NCBI GenBank assembly: GCA_020912385.1
Contig: CP087208.1
Coordinates: 3,391,364-3,455,363, forward strand
From: Neofusicoccum parvum
Lineage: Eukaryota > Ascomycota > Dothideomycetes > Botryosphaeriales > Botryosphaeriaceae
Reading direction: 5' to 3'
Length of the DNA: 64,000 nucleotides
In this document: piece after piece, positions 1 through 10,463 of the stretch
How the letters are laid out: every line of letters starts with the position of its first letter
Numbering within the stretch: the stretch's first letter is position 1
The notes under the pieces: generated by a model
The model's database searches: none
Seen by the model: only the letters and a program-made list of their open reading frames with translations
Told to the model about the DNA's origin: nothing
Made by a program: the position numbers and the translations under genes

Positions 1-1
1 C

Positions 2-343
2 TTGGACGAGTGTACTGCAGAGGTGTACACGCATGATAAGCAGCACCGAGTAACATTGGACCTAGGCGAAGGAAGACAACGGTATTATACGGACGACTCC
101 GATCTATCTCAAAATCCTGCTCAGGTCTTGCAGGATCAGTTAACGCGAGTGGAGAGAGAGAATAGGGATATGATGCGGAAAAATGAAGACATGGTGCGGG
201 AAAAGGAAGACATGGTGCGGGAAAAGGAAGACATGGTGCGGGAAAAGGAAGACATGGTGCGGAAAAATGAAGACATGGTGCGGGAAAAGGAAGACATGAT
301 GCGGAGGATAGCTGAATTAGAAGAGATGGCAAGAGAAAGGTAA
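2..343 (+). CDS. Coiled-coil ORF, cut by the left edge
   Basis: The frame is open from the first bases, so the true start is probably outside the window; the nominal first codon is TTG. The visible 113 residues begin with an acidic stretch (about residues 1-45) and then run into a highly charged segment with seven-residue repeats of the type MVREKED, which predicts an alpha-helical coiled coil. It ends in TAA at 341-343. I do not recognise the family. A DUF3638-like fragment follows in another frame within 30 bases, so this could be part of a broken larger gene. A spurious ORF opened by the minisatellite is also possible. Confidence 0.4.
   Translation: MDECTAEVYTHDKQHRVTLDLGEGRQRYYTDDSDLSQNPAQVLQDQLTRVERENRDMMRKNEDMVREKEDMVREKEDMVREKEDMVRKNEDMVREKEDMMRRIAELEEMARER
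170..295 (+). repeat. 21-bp in-frame minisatellite
   Basis: Six consecutive 21-base units (starting at 170, 191, 212, 233, 254 and 275) follow the pattern ATGRTGCGGRAAAANGAAGAC, and a seventh partial unit starts at 296. Each encodes one heptad (M-V/M-R-x-x-E-D), so expansion or contraction keeps the frame and changes only coiled-coil length. Two unit types (GAAAAG and AAAAAT in the middle) alternate irregularly, as unequal exchange would produce. Confidence 0.9.
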
Positions 344-365
344 TGTTATGGGTTGGACCCAAGTT

Positions 366-452
366 CCTCTTCTAGCTTCTTCGCTGGCCAACGACCTCAG
401 CGAGTGTCTCGTGTACCTGGACGAGGCGCATACCCGCGGCACAGACCTCAAG
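366..452 (+). pseudogene. DUF3638-family gene fragment
   Basis: One frame reads SSLANDLSECLVYLDEAHTR followed by GTDLK. The block 'YLDEAHTRGTDLK' is a hallmark segment of the very large fungal proteins with DUF3638/DUF3645 domains, which are usually near 3000 residues. Only about 29 codons survive. The frame ends exactly where an LTR begins at 453, and no continuation was found on the other side, so this is a gene remnant broken by retrotransposon insertion. Family recognition is from memory of the conserved block; no search was run. Confidence 0.5.
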
Positions 453-688
453 TGTTACGGCACAGCCTTCTCAGATCAGAGAATTACGGATCAACTCCGA
501 CGGAACAACGAGAAGTCGGAAGTCTCGCGGAGCCAGGGGTCACGAGATCACAGATACTACCACGTAAGGCGTCACGTGCGACCCACCTGTGCCCTCAAGT
601 AACGGCACGCCCAGTGATGCCCTTAAGAGAGGGCAAAAAAAGTTCTTCTACAACTGGAACCGTCAACTTGCACAATAGAATTTGGACT
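453..688 (+). mobile_element. LTR family A, 5' part
   Basis: This begins TGTTACGGCACAGCC and is alignable by eye with the complete family A LTR at 34787-35241: the shared 'gtgccctcaa..aacggcacgcc' block and the 'aatagaatttggact' block occur in the same order. The match stops at about 688, where LINE1 begins. The missing 3' end may be the piece at 10765-10815, but much other sequence lies between, so they may be unrelated copies. Confidence 0.7.
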
Positions 689-770
689 GATCATCATCAT
701 CACCTTCAACCCGACAATTATCTTCTTTGGCCAAGAGGTGACGACACATACACACCCCCGACGACGCGAG

Positions 771-787
771 CTCCTGCGCCGCAGGAG
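771..787. repeat. 17-bp palindrome CTCCTGCGCCGCAGGAG (copy 1)
   Basis: Perfect 8-bp arms around a single C. The same 17 bases recur at 15246-15262 in unrelated surroundings. This copy lies in the presumed 5' leader of LINE1, upstream of its ORF1. Confidence 0.9.
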
Positions 788-882
788 ATAGCCGCCCCTC
801 GGACCTTCTTGACGGATTCAACGACGACCTAATCTTTGAATTTTGCCCTCGCAATCGCGAATTCGACTTTCTCTGCCCTGCA

Positions 883-2175
883 ATGTCGGCGGACGACGAC
901 GGTGGTGGTGGGTTCGCGACCGTTGGCGCGTCGCGACGCGCTGCGCGTCTCCAACGCGACCGCCCTGACTATCGCGCCCTCCACCGCGGCAAACCAACTA
1001 CTCAACGCCGGTCTCACGCGTCAATTGCACCTGAGCTGTCAAAGGAAGCAACTTTAGACGATATTATCGACTTGCTGCGCATCGTCATCGAGCAGAATAG
1101 AGCGCTTACCGAACAGAATGAGGCCCTGATTGAACAGGGCGCTGGGAATGAGGAGGAGATTAAACGACTGTCTAGCGCGCTTGAAATGTCCGAAGAAACG
1201 CAGGCTAAGATGGAGGAGCGTATAGGGAAGATAGAAAAGCAGATGGTAGCGCTCGTAGAGACGACGCGTAGGAACCTAAGCTCACAGTCACAGATCAATA
1301 CCACCTACGCCAGCGTGCTCCAAGGAGCGGCGCCGCCAACCCCTCTAAGCAATAGCTCACCGTCCGTCCCTATTGTCCCAACACGTGTGACGAACCTACT
1401 AGCCCCAGTTGCACAGCAAATACCACCAACGGTCGAAATTGACCTTACTGAAGCCAGCGTCGATACCACAAAGCCGGGAGAGATTCGGGCCCAATTCTAG
1501 GCGGCACTGGAGGCCCAGGAAGCAACGAAGGATATTAGATGCTGTGGATTAACGAGGAACCCGAGCGACTCTGCTAAAGTACGGTTCTTCTTCAGGACTG
1601 AACGGGATGAAGAGCTCGTCAGGTCCAATCTTAGGTGGCTGGAGATAACCTTCCGAGGGGCGAGGATCAGAGGCAGGCAGTAGTATCCAGTAAAGATAGA
1701 CAACGTTAATAAATTGACTGTCTTGAATGAGGATCGCACTGGAGTACGCCCTGACGCTAGCCAGGTTATTAGCGCGGAGAATGATGTTGAAGTCATGTAA
1801 ACCCGCTGGCTAAGCAAGCCAAGCAACCGCTTGTACAGCTCCGCAGTAATCTATCTTTCTAAGAGGAGTGAGGCAGATTCGCTCCTTGCTAAAAGGATGA
1901 TTGATGTTGGCGGAGAGACAGCGTACACCAACGTGTTTAAATACCGCCCCCGCCCAAGACGCTGCTTTAAATGCCAGAGCTACGACCATCAGCAGTTCTG
2001 CTGTAGGGGAGAGGAGAGATGCGTTAAGTGCGTAGGCAGCGGTTATAAAGAAGAGAGCTGTTCGTCAGCTATAGAGAAGTGTGCCGCCTGCGGAGGTCCG
2101 TATAGGGCAGACGACAGGGGCTACCCAGAGTATAGAAAGCTCCTGAACAACATGCTCCACCAACGTAATGAATAG
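883..2175 (+). pseudogene. LINE1 ORF1 (Gag-like), with stops
   Basis: One frame runs from ATG 883 to TAG 2173-2175, broken by stops at 1498-1500 and several later points. The first 205 codons are intact: a basic N-terminus, then a coiled coil (about residues 60-130, with the repeat 'LTEQNEALIEQ'), then a Pro/Ser-rich stretch. The distal part carries three cysteine knuckles (CFKCQSYDHQQFC, CVKCVGSGYKEESC and a CAACGG motif), the usual nucleic-acid-binding end of a LINE ORF1. The last codons overlap the ORF2 start in the string ATGAATAG (2168-2175), as in LINE4, which suggests coupled termination and restart. Confidence 0.8.
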
Positions 2176-4842
2176 ACCTCTCAAGACGATCCACGCGAAC
2201 CTAGGAAAGAGCGGAACAGCACAATATAGTCTCCTAAATGACGAGGACCTTATCGACTTTAGCATCATCTCTATCTCTAAACCAAGCTGCTTCCGCAACG
2301 CCGAAGGAAAAACAATAGCAGCACCTATCACCCACCCCTATTAGACCTAATTATTACCAATGAAGTCCCGGCAAGGCCGGTTTCCCTTCCGCTCAATGAT
2401 GTGGATACGCAAAAGCATCTCAGTCCGTCAGATCTTAATACCCTCGCCCGACATCACAGCTGCAGTAATTACACTGTAAGATAGAACTATTCTTATAGCA
2501 TCGGTCTACGTCGTGAAAAAGGAGAGTCTAGCCGATTACGAGCTTACAACTATACTCGAGAAGCTCCAGGCAGCAGTTACGCAGTCTGGGGCTTAGACTA
2601 ACGGAGTGCTAGAGATCCTGATCTGTAGGGATTTTAATAGGCACGACTAGCTCTAGGGAGGTGATTTAGTACAAGGCTCCGCACGCAGTGGAGAAGCAGC
2701 GCCAATAATTGACTTTATAGAGGACCTTCACCTCCAAAGTCTGCTTCCCCGAGGCACAACTACCTACGAGTCAGCCGGATATAGCTCTACAATCGACCTT
2801 ATTCTCGCGTCACCGCGGCTAGCGGAGGACGTAAGCGCCTACCGTCCCTCTAGCACAGTATACGGACCCGATCACCAAGCGATTAAAGCACACTTTCAAA
2901 TCAACGCACCTGGCCAGGCACCAGAAACTCAATACGCCTTCCGGAGTACGAACTAGGAGGCGGTTAGGGCTGACGTAGGAAAAAGACTAGCCGAGAGGCC
3001 CCCTCTGGACTCTAGAGATATCGAAGGTGCCGCTAACTACCTAATAGGAGTCGTCTCTACGTCACTACAGAACCATGTCCCAAAAGCCAGGCCGTCACCG
3101 TACGTTAAGAAGTGGTGGATAGTAGACCTTACCCAGCTACGGAGGTCATTTACGTACTTCAGAAACCAGGCGCGAGCCGTCCGAAGGTGGGGACAGCAGG
3201 ATAGCTGGCTAGAGGAACAAGTAAAAGCAGTAGCAAAGAGATTTCATAATACTATAAGACGATAAAAGCGAGCCTACTAGAAAACCTTTCTAGCAGAGCC
3301 AACTAATATCTAGAAAGCAGCAAGATATCTCTCCAGCTTAGAAAAGAACAACTTCGCTCAAATTACGCGTATACATCACTGAAATGGCTGTGCTGAGTCG
3401 GATAAAGCAATCTTAGAAGCTCTTATTAAGAACTTCTTCCTAGAACTTCCACCAGTACAAGAACGCACATAGAACGAGACGTACCAGGCTCCTAATAACT
3501 AGTTTAGCCACGCCCCTCTCCTAATAGATGAACTCAAAGAGGCAATCCTCCGAGCTAGCCTGTACAAAGCACCTAGAGCAGACGGGATACCAGCAGTAGT
3601 CTAGCGTGAACTTTAGCCAGTAATCGACAAGTATATCCACCAATTATTCAACGAGTCGCTACTATAAGGCTACCTACCTAGCCATTAGCGACTCGCAAAG
3701 ATTGTTCCTCTACGCAAGGTAGGAAAACTGGACTACGAACTCCCACAAGTATACAGGCCGATCTCGCTACTATCAACACTAGGGAAAGCGCTTGAATCAG
3801 TAGTTACAGAGAGGATATCTACCCTAGTTAAAGAGTACTCTCTATTGCCAAAGAACCATTTCGGGGCCCGGAAACAGCGATCTACAATACAAGTACTAAC
3901 GGTCCTCTAATAGCGCATCTACGATATATAGCGCGAGGGGAAGGTCCTGTCGCTACTCTCGTTTAACGTTAAGGGCGCCTATAATGGCGTGGCGAAGGAA
4001 GTACTCCTTAAGAGACTCCGTCAGCGGAGAATTCCTAAGACTCTTATCAAATAGATTGACGCATTTTACTCTGGTAGAAGCGCGTCAGTAGTAGTCAACG
4101 GGAAGACCTCTAAAGTAATCGACCTCCCTCAAGCAGGACTACCGCAAGGATCTCCCCTCTCACTAATTCTATTCCTATTCTTTAACGCAGACCTGGTCCA
4201 GTCAGTTACGAACAAGAATAAGGGAGCAATTACGTTCGTCGACAACTATAGCGCCTGGGTAACCGGTCTCTTAGCGGAAGGGAACGTAGTAAAGCTTTAA
4301 GAAACTATAGTACCCCGAGTTGAAGAATAGGAGGCGACAAGCGGTATAATATTCAAAGCCGAAAAAACAACGCTTACTTACTTTACAAGAACCCCGCAAA
4401 GACTGTTAGAGAAAGCAGTAATAATAAAGGGAAATGAAGTACACCTAAAGACAGAGGCTAAAATTCTCGGTGTTATCTTTGACCAAGAACTGAAGTTTAG
4501 AGCCCACACAGGCAGGATCGTAAAGAGGGGAACCCAGGCCGCTTTAGCGCTAAGAAGGCTATAGGGCCTACGGCCAAGTAGCGTACGCTAGCTCTTTACA
4601 GCAACAGTAGCGCCAACAGTTGATTACGCCTCGCCGATATAGGCACCAGCGGCTATACACCTGACTCTTAGATCACTTAAGGCGATCTAAAGGATTGTAG
4701 GAAGAGCTATCACAGGAGCCTTTAGGACTATTACCTTACCAATTCTTAAGGCTGAAGCAGCAATCTTACCTACTAGGATTCGCCTTGAACAACAGTTACT
4801 CCGGTTTTAGGTTAACTATCACACTCTTCTACAGTCTCTCTA

Positions 4843-7035
4843 CCGAATAGACTAGCCAGACGGCTCCGCGAACAAGGATGGCCTATGCAGATAGCCAAAT
4901 AGGCACATGAATTCGTCACTAAACGAAAGGCAAGGGTACGCATGGAGGGGGTCACGACAACCGAAAAAGACCTCAACTGCGGAGTCCTACAAGGATCACC
5001 CGCGTCACCAATTCTATACATGCTATACCTCTCACCACTGCTGAAAAGAGGAGAGCAGGAGAAAAGATTCGCGTACGCGGACGACGTTAGCTTCCTACGG
5101 GTAGGCAAGAGCACGGCAGAAATAATAATGGCCCTTACGAAGGACCTGAAGGAAGCACTACAGTAGGGAGAAGAAAACGCAGTAGCCTTCACGTCAGATA
5201 AATACAAGCTGATCCACTTCACTAGAGGATTAACAGTAAGGGCACATAGAATCAAGATTGGGGAGTTGGAAATACACCCGGCCACAAAGCCGGTAAGGTG
5301 GCTAGGGGTATTCTTCGACCCCAAGCTAAGCTTTCGGCACCACGTGGAAACATGGAGCGCCAAAGCGAACAAAGTGGCATCTCACCTGAGAAACCTCAAC
5401 AAGGTAACAAAGGGAATACCACCAGCAGCAGCAGCGAAAGCGGCAGCGTCGTGCGTGGTCCCAGTGGCAACATACGGAGCGGAAATCTGGTATAAAGGCC
5501 CCGAAGTACCCTCCGACAAGGACAGAAGCAGGATGGTGGTACCAAGACAGGGAAGGCATATCAAGTCAGTCGACAAGGCACTCCGGACCGCAGCCCGGGC
5601 CGCCCTACCAGTCTGGAAAACCACCCCGGTCCCGGTACTACACAGGGAATCGGGAATCCCACCAGCAGACGTCATACTACAGCAAACAAGGAGGCGGGCA
5701 GCGTTAAGGCTGAAACTACTAGACCAAAACCACCCCCTGGTCGGGAGATCGCTACCAAGCGAGAAAAAGAAGGGTGGACGCCCCCCTAAGAACCCCGACG
5801 CGCAACCAGTGGCAACACGACTGCAGATGCTAGCGCAGATAGAGGAGAAATGCGAAAGGCCCGAGCTACTCATGCTAACATACTCAGACAACCCGACAAC
5901 CACGCTGCAAGGCAAGGAAAAAGGGAAAAAAGAGTTCGAAGAGAATCAGAGAAATGACTCACCAAACACGATATACATCTATTCGGATGGGTCAGCAACG
6001 GGACCGAAAACCTCATGGGCCTTCGTAGCCTACAGGGGAGAAGAACAACTACACGCGGAAGGCGGAAGCCTGCCCAAAGCGGAAGTATACGATGCGGAGA
6101 TCCGAGGGGCAACCGAAGGACTTAGTTGGGCGGAACAGATGAAAGAACGGCTGGCGCCGGAAAAAATCGTCCTCTGCATAGACAACACGTCGGTCATCCG
6201 AGGAATCACTGGACACACCCCGAACAGCTCCCAAAGCCAATTCACAAGGCTTAAGGACACGAAACGAAGGCTCGACCCCATCACCGTCGAAACAAGATGG
6301 TGCCCAGGCCACATGGGAATAAAAGGGAATGAGGAAGCTGACGCACTCGCCAAGGCATCCGCAGACTTACCAAACACCGAGGCAGACATAGCAACAGTCG
6401 CCTGGGCAAGGAGGAGGAACAGGGAAAAGAGGACACGTGACTACGTCACATGGTGGGAGAAGCACGCACCTACCACCTACAAAAACCTGGGACTCGGAGT
6501 GGGAAAACGAATACCCGAGCTGACGTTAACAAGACAGACGCTACACAGACTCATAGCTGAAAAGACGGGTCACGGGGACTTCGTAGAGTACCATAGAAGA
6601 TTCAAGCACGAAGGGAAAGAACTTACCTGTAAGTGCGGCGCCGAGAAAGCGCAATGGCACTTCATCGACTGTCCACAGACGGCGCGATGGACCTACCCAG
6701 AGATCGTAACAGACGCAGAGAAAGTCAGGAACCTCCTTGGTCCAAAAGGATGGTTCCTCTTTCAAAGCCTCGTTGAGACAACGGGGGTGTATCGGGGCGG
6801 CTAGAAGCCGCAGGTGGGAATATGCCGAACCAAGAAAAACGGCTTTGGCGCAGTCCACGGAGACAGGGAACTAGCGGGTAGGCACGAAGCCAGCCTGCCA
6901 CAAAGGAAGGAAAAAACAGAAAGAGAAGGATCTCATTTGTCACGCGAAAAGGTGGTTAAAACTCCACCCGTCTGTAGGCCCTAAGGGAGGCAGCTTAACT
7001 AGCACACACAGTAGACGTTAATACAATCATCATCT
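4843..7035 (+). mobile_element. LINE2: 5'-truncated LINE nested in LINE1
   Basis: A second, different LINE begins inside its RT domain at about 4843 and ends in a short (CAT)n tail near 7035. The flanking LINE1 sequence contains 'cagtctc' on both sides (about 4838-4844 and 7038-7044), a likely short target-site duplication. Codon usage is rich in ACA/ACC/AAC and the frame has few stops, unlike the surrounding LINE1, so it inserted later. Exact edges are uncertain by about 10 bases. Confidence 0.75.
4848..6804 (+). pseudogene. LINE2 RT/RNase H fragment
   Basis: One frame runs from about 4848 to TAG 6802-6804 with two in-frame TAGs (about 4900 and 5164-5166). After the second it is open for 512 codons (5266-6804). 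In order: RT palm ('NCGVLQGSPASPILYMLY', 'FAYADDVSFL', with the catalytic ADD intact), RT thumb ('PVRWLGVFFDPKLSF'), RNase H ('YIYSDGSATG', 'VYDAEIRGATEGL', 'LCIDNTSVIRG', 'WCPGHMGIKGNEEADALA') and a terminal C-x-C...H-x4-C motif ('CKCGAEKAQWHFIDC'). ORF1, the endonuclease and the RT fingers are missing, so it cannot be autonomous. Confidence 0.85.
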
Positions 7036-8579
7036 CCCGCAGTCTCATCCATTCTGGAGGTTGAAAAGAGCTATTAACCCAGCGAATAAAAGATTCGTCT
7101 CGCCACTCCAACGGATAATGCTCTTGGCTGGAGAAATAGACACCGAACGGCTAGAGGTAATCCAGCCGTTTGTGAGGATGCCCTGGGATAACAGGCCGGT
7201 AGTAAAGATTGAGAGCCTGGAGACAGTAAGCCTGCAAGCGAGCACGCCCCCAACGTTAGAGGTAGCTATCTTCACCGATAGCTCGTAAAGAAACCAGAGA
7301 GTCGGCGTCGGCATCTCCTACGTGGATAGTAAAGGCGTGACTGCTATAGCACACTCGCTCCTAATAGGCAGATCGGACTCAATCGATATCCTACACGCGG
7401 AACTACGGGCAATCCAGCAGGCCGTGGCCCTAGTACATGGCATATAGTCCAAAGAAGCCGTCGCCGCGTACCCAGGTATAGCAAGGACGAAACATATCAT
7501 CTATAGCGATAGCAAGACAGCCCTACGCTCCCTACTCCGACCGTGGTAGAGGCCAAGCCAGGAGGTTATTAAAGATACCCTCAACCTCCTACACCAGACC
7601 CAACAGAATAACGGGCCGCCGATTGAGTTCAGATGGGTGCCAGCGCACCAGGGAATCGCTGGAAACGAGAGGGCAAACCAACTAGCCCTACGGGCCACAG
7701 GGGGTACCCAAGAGCCCCCGCCTAGCACGATATTACGGTCCCTGGCGCTAGCAAAATGTGAAGCCGTAACTGCGAAGAAGAGAAGGGAATTATTTAAAGC
7801 CGTAAAGGGAGGTGAGGCATCTCGTAAACTCGATCAGGCACTTGCTCAGCTCCATACGAAACGGCTATACAACCAACTCAGCTATAGGGAGGCCTTAGTC
7901 ATTGCCCAGCTGAGAACGTCTAAAGCGAACCTTAACGAACCGCTATATAAAATTAAGCGAGCGTAGTCAGCAGCGTGTACCTGCAGAGCAGAGAAGAAGA
8001 CGGTCAAGCATTTCCTCCTCGAGTGCATACGCTGGATGGACATCCGGGTAGAACTACAAAACACCCTTAGAGACAGATTCGGCGACCTTGCATACATGCT
8101 AGGAGGCTGGTCAGGAACAAAACTACCGAATGGAAAATACAGGGACGGACCACCAGACAAGTAGCGGGCGAGTACGAGCGCGATTAGAGCAACGGCAGCT
8201 TTTACTTTAGCTACCGGAAGGCTTAATACAACCAGGGACTAGGAAACTGCGATGGCTACTCAATTACCCATCTTTCTACCAGCTAGTTGTCACGCTGATA
8301 CAGGGACTGACAACACCCGGGAATTAGTCTCGATAAGGCCTGGCACGAAGGGTTCAAGTAGTTAACTCCGCCCCTACCTCTCCTTTCACGTTCAACAGTC
8401 TTGGCTTTGACGCTTATTTTCTTTTGTTATTCTTTTCTATGTCAATTACGCTCGTTTCAAGAAGGATAGCGACTTCTATTCAGCATGTGGGCCTTGGATG
8501 AACCGGGATCCCAATGTAGTTTAGCGTAGATCTAGCGATTTTGTCCCTATGGCCCGCGGAGGCCGACGGGGTGTATGAA

Positions 8580-8606
8580 TACTACTACTACTACTACTAC
8601 TACTAC
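8580..8606 (+). repeat. (TAC)n tail of LINE1
   Basis: About nine TAC units mark the 3' end of LINE1. The next 30 bases lead into the ATG of the DUF7924 relic. The nominal ORF through this stretch (a run of tyrosines) is an artefact. Confidence 0.85.
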
Positions 8607-8636
8607 ACCGCACCTTCTACCTCGACTTCAGTCGCC

Positions 8637-10463
8637 ATGGCTCACCAGAAGACAGGCGCCACCGCAGTTACGCAGCGAGGCACACGATCGAAAAACAAAG
8701 ATCCTAGTACGACTACCCCTATTCCAACGTCCCGTCACGCTCAGCGCCTTACAATTCCCGCAGTGCCCGCGCCGGGGGCCCCCAACAAGCCTTTAAGAAA
8801 AAGCCTTCGCATCCGTAGATATAGCCCTAAATGGGGTCCATTAGAAGATAAACGTGGGAGGAAGAGTATAGTGGTTAAACATTTCACCCTCACTTTCTAA
8901 AGTACTAATCTGACATCGATGCAGCGGCGTCGAAACAAAACGATTACTCGCCAATCTCCCTCTCAGGTCCAAGAGCAAGAAGGCCTGGCTCCCCAAGAAA
9001 AACGTCGCAAGCTTCAAAAACATTCAGTCGCCAATATTCCGAGAGACTATCACCAGGACCGACACGTACCACAGAGAAGTGTCGCTCCGACTCCTATAAT
9101 ATCGAACAACCCCACGTATACTAAGCGAACTGAACGCTGGGTCGACGAAGCTCCCTTGCCGAAGTCATCACCAGATTAGATTGCCGCCATGGCGATACTC
9201 CCGCTAGCATGGCCAGATATAACGGCCCGTGGTCGTTCCAGAACAGGCGAGCCAAATGGTACGCCGAGGCTAGAATCGGACAAAGCTAGTTTAAGCTCGA
9301 AGATTGAGTCATCAGGCCCACACTTCGCCGATATACTGTCCAACAGCCATCCTTTCGTCAAAAGTCACATGAGGGACTACGATGGAATACAGGGTGATGG
9401 GCCTAATGTTGCGAGCATGGACCTTTGGAGAAAATTGCGAGACGCCCGCCCGTCCCGACTACCAGATCCCCGTTATGACAACAAAATGGTTTTCACAGAA
9501 AGCTTGGCAAGGCTGGCCTACGGAAACGAGGCGATGCTTCGACATATACTGCATGATATCGTTTGCCCGCCTGCTGGAGGTTTAGCAGCCCGCATCCGCT
9601 ATGACGCAAACCTAGCTCCAACGTTGTACCCGCATTACGATCTATTAGCTGACGCCATGGATGAGCTGTGGTATAATAGTAACGCGATGTTCAAAACCGA
9701 CACGCTTGTTTCGCTGCTAAAGCCCGGTTACTGTGTTGGATTCAGGCAATGGGCTTTCTCCAATACTCAGCAACGAAAGCTCCGGAAACTCACCCGGCAC
9801 CCGTAGTTCAAGTGGAACCCAACTGCGTTGTTATACTTCCCGTTCCTCACTTGCGAAGCAGCACACAAAGGAAGCATAGAGCATGGAAAGCAACGGAATG
9901 CCTATAGTATAACATTAGCTATCATGGCAGTGGTTGAGCTTTTCACCGTTGCGTAATGCAAGGAGTTACTTCGCCGCGAGATCTTGGGGTTCTCCATCAC
10001 CTATAACGAAACCGAGGTAAACCTCTTCTGCCATTACCCAGACATACAAGGGGACGTGACAGAGATATATCGCACTAGACTTCGAACATTCCACTATGAC
10101 AGCGACTTCTATGAGGGAAGGTGGGTGTCATATGATATTGTAAGGAATATCTACGAAATCTGGGCGCCCTATCACTTCAAGCGGCTTTCTACAGCCCTTG
10201 ATAGATGTGATGATAGCCTCGATATGGCGAGCTTACCGAGCAACGCACGAGGAACTCCCACCCCAAGCGATCATGCCAGTATAGCCCGGGAAATGAGAGT
10301 GGAGAGCGACACATCGACAGCCAAGGGAGCTGAAAGGGCTACAAGTAGCACACCGGTACCTGATATCCGATCTCATCAACCACTACCGACAACGGGAACC
10401 TCAGGACACCTTATTAGCGGCTCGACTATCGGAACTCCTCCTCCTAAAGATGGCTCTGTATAG
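8637..10463 (+). pseudogene. DUF7924-family gene, broken by stops
   Basis: A single frame from ATG 8637 to TAG at 10461-10463 is interrupted by stops at 8898-8900, 9177-9179, 9804-9806 and near 9954. Conserved blocks are still readable: 'DPRYDNKMVFTESL', 'VGFRQWAFSNTQQRKLRKL', 'LLYFPFLTCEA', 'AIMAVVELF', 'GFSITYNETEVNLFCHYP' and 'YEIWAPYHFKRL'. These match the order of the fungal DUF7924 family (function unknown, common in Pezizomycotina accessory regions). The N-terminal 200 residues are basic and Pro/Ser-rich, as in relatives. The stops are TAA/TAG and fit RIP. Family assignment is by recognition of the blocks, without a search. Confidence 0.7.

Larger units (their letters stand above)
2168..8242 (+). 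pseudogene. LINE1 ORF2 (EN-RT-RNase H), interrupted
   Basis: Two blocks (about 2168-4842 and 7036-8242) lie in the same frame, separated by the inserted LINE2. The first block gives an endonuclease-like segment ('CRDFNRHD', 'GPDHQAI') and reverse transcriptase ('LPQGSPLS', 'FVDNYSAW' in place of the usual FVDDY). The second gives RNase H ('FTDSS', 'HIIYSDSKTALRSL', 'WVPAHQGIAGNERANQLA') and a terminal zinc motif ('CTCRAEKKTVKHFLLEC'). Stops are numerous and almost all TAG in place of CAG or TGG codons. The catalytic D-to-N change in the RT motif is also a G-to-A transition. The element is dead. Confidence 0.8.
689..8606 (+). mobile_element. LINE1: degraded Tad1-like LINE, split by LINE2
   Basis: A two-ORF non-LTR retrotransposon. 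ORF1 (883-2175) has a coiled coil and zinc knuckles; ORF2 (2168 to about 8242) has endonuclease, reverse transcriptase, RNase H and a C-terminal zinc motif. It ends in a (TAC)n tail at 8580-8606. The 5' boundary is taken as the point where the LTR A sequence stops (about 688). A second LINE occupies about 4843-7035. Dozens of in-frame TAG/TAA codons sit where CAG, CAA or TGG would be expected, which fits RIP. Two ORFs plus an RNase H domain after the RT match the Tad1/I-like superfamily in fungi. Confidence 0.85.

Noticed and set aside
8541..8640. ORF with a run of nine tyrosines leading into the DUF7924 relic
   Set aside because: The tyrosines are the (TAC)n tail of LINE1; the true start is the ATG at 8637.
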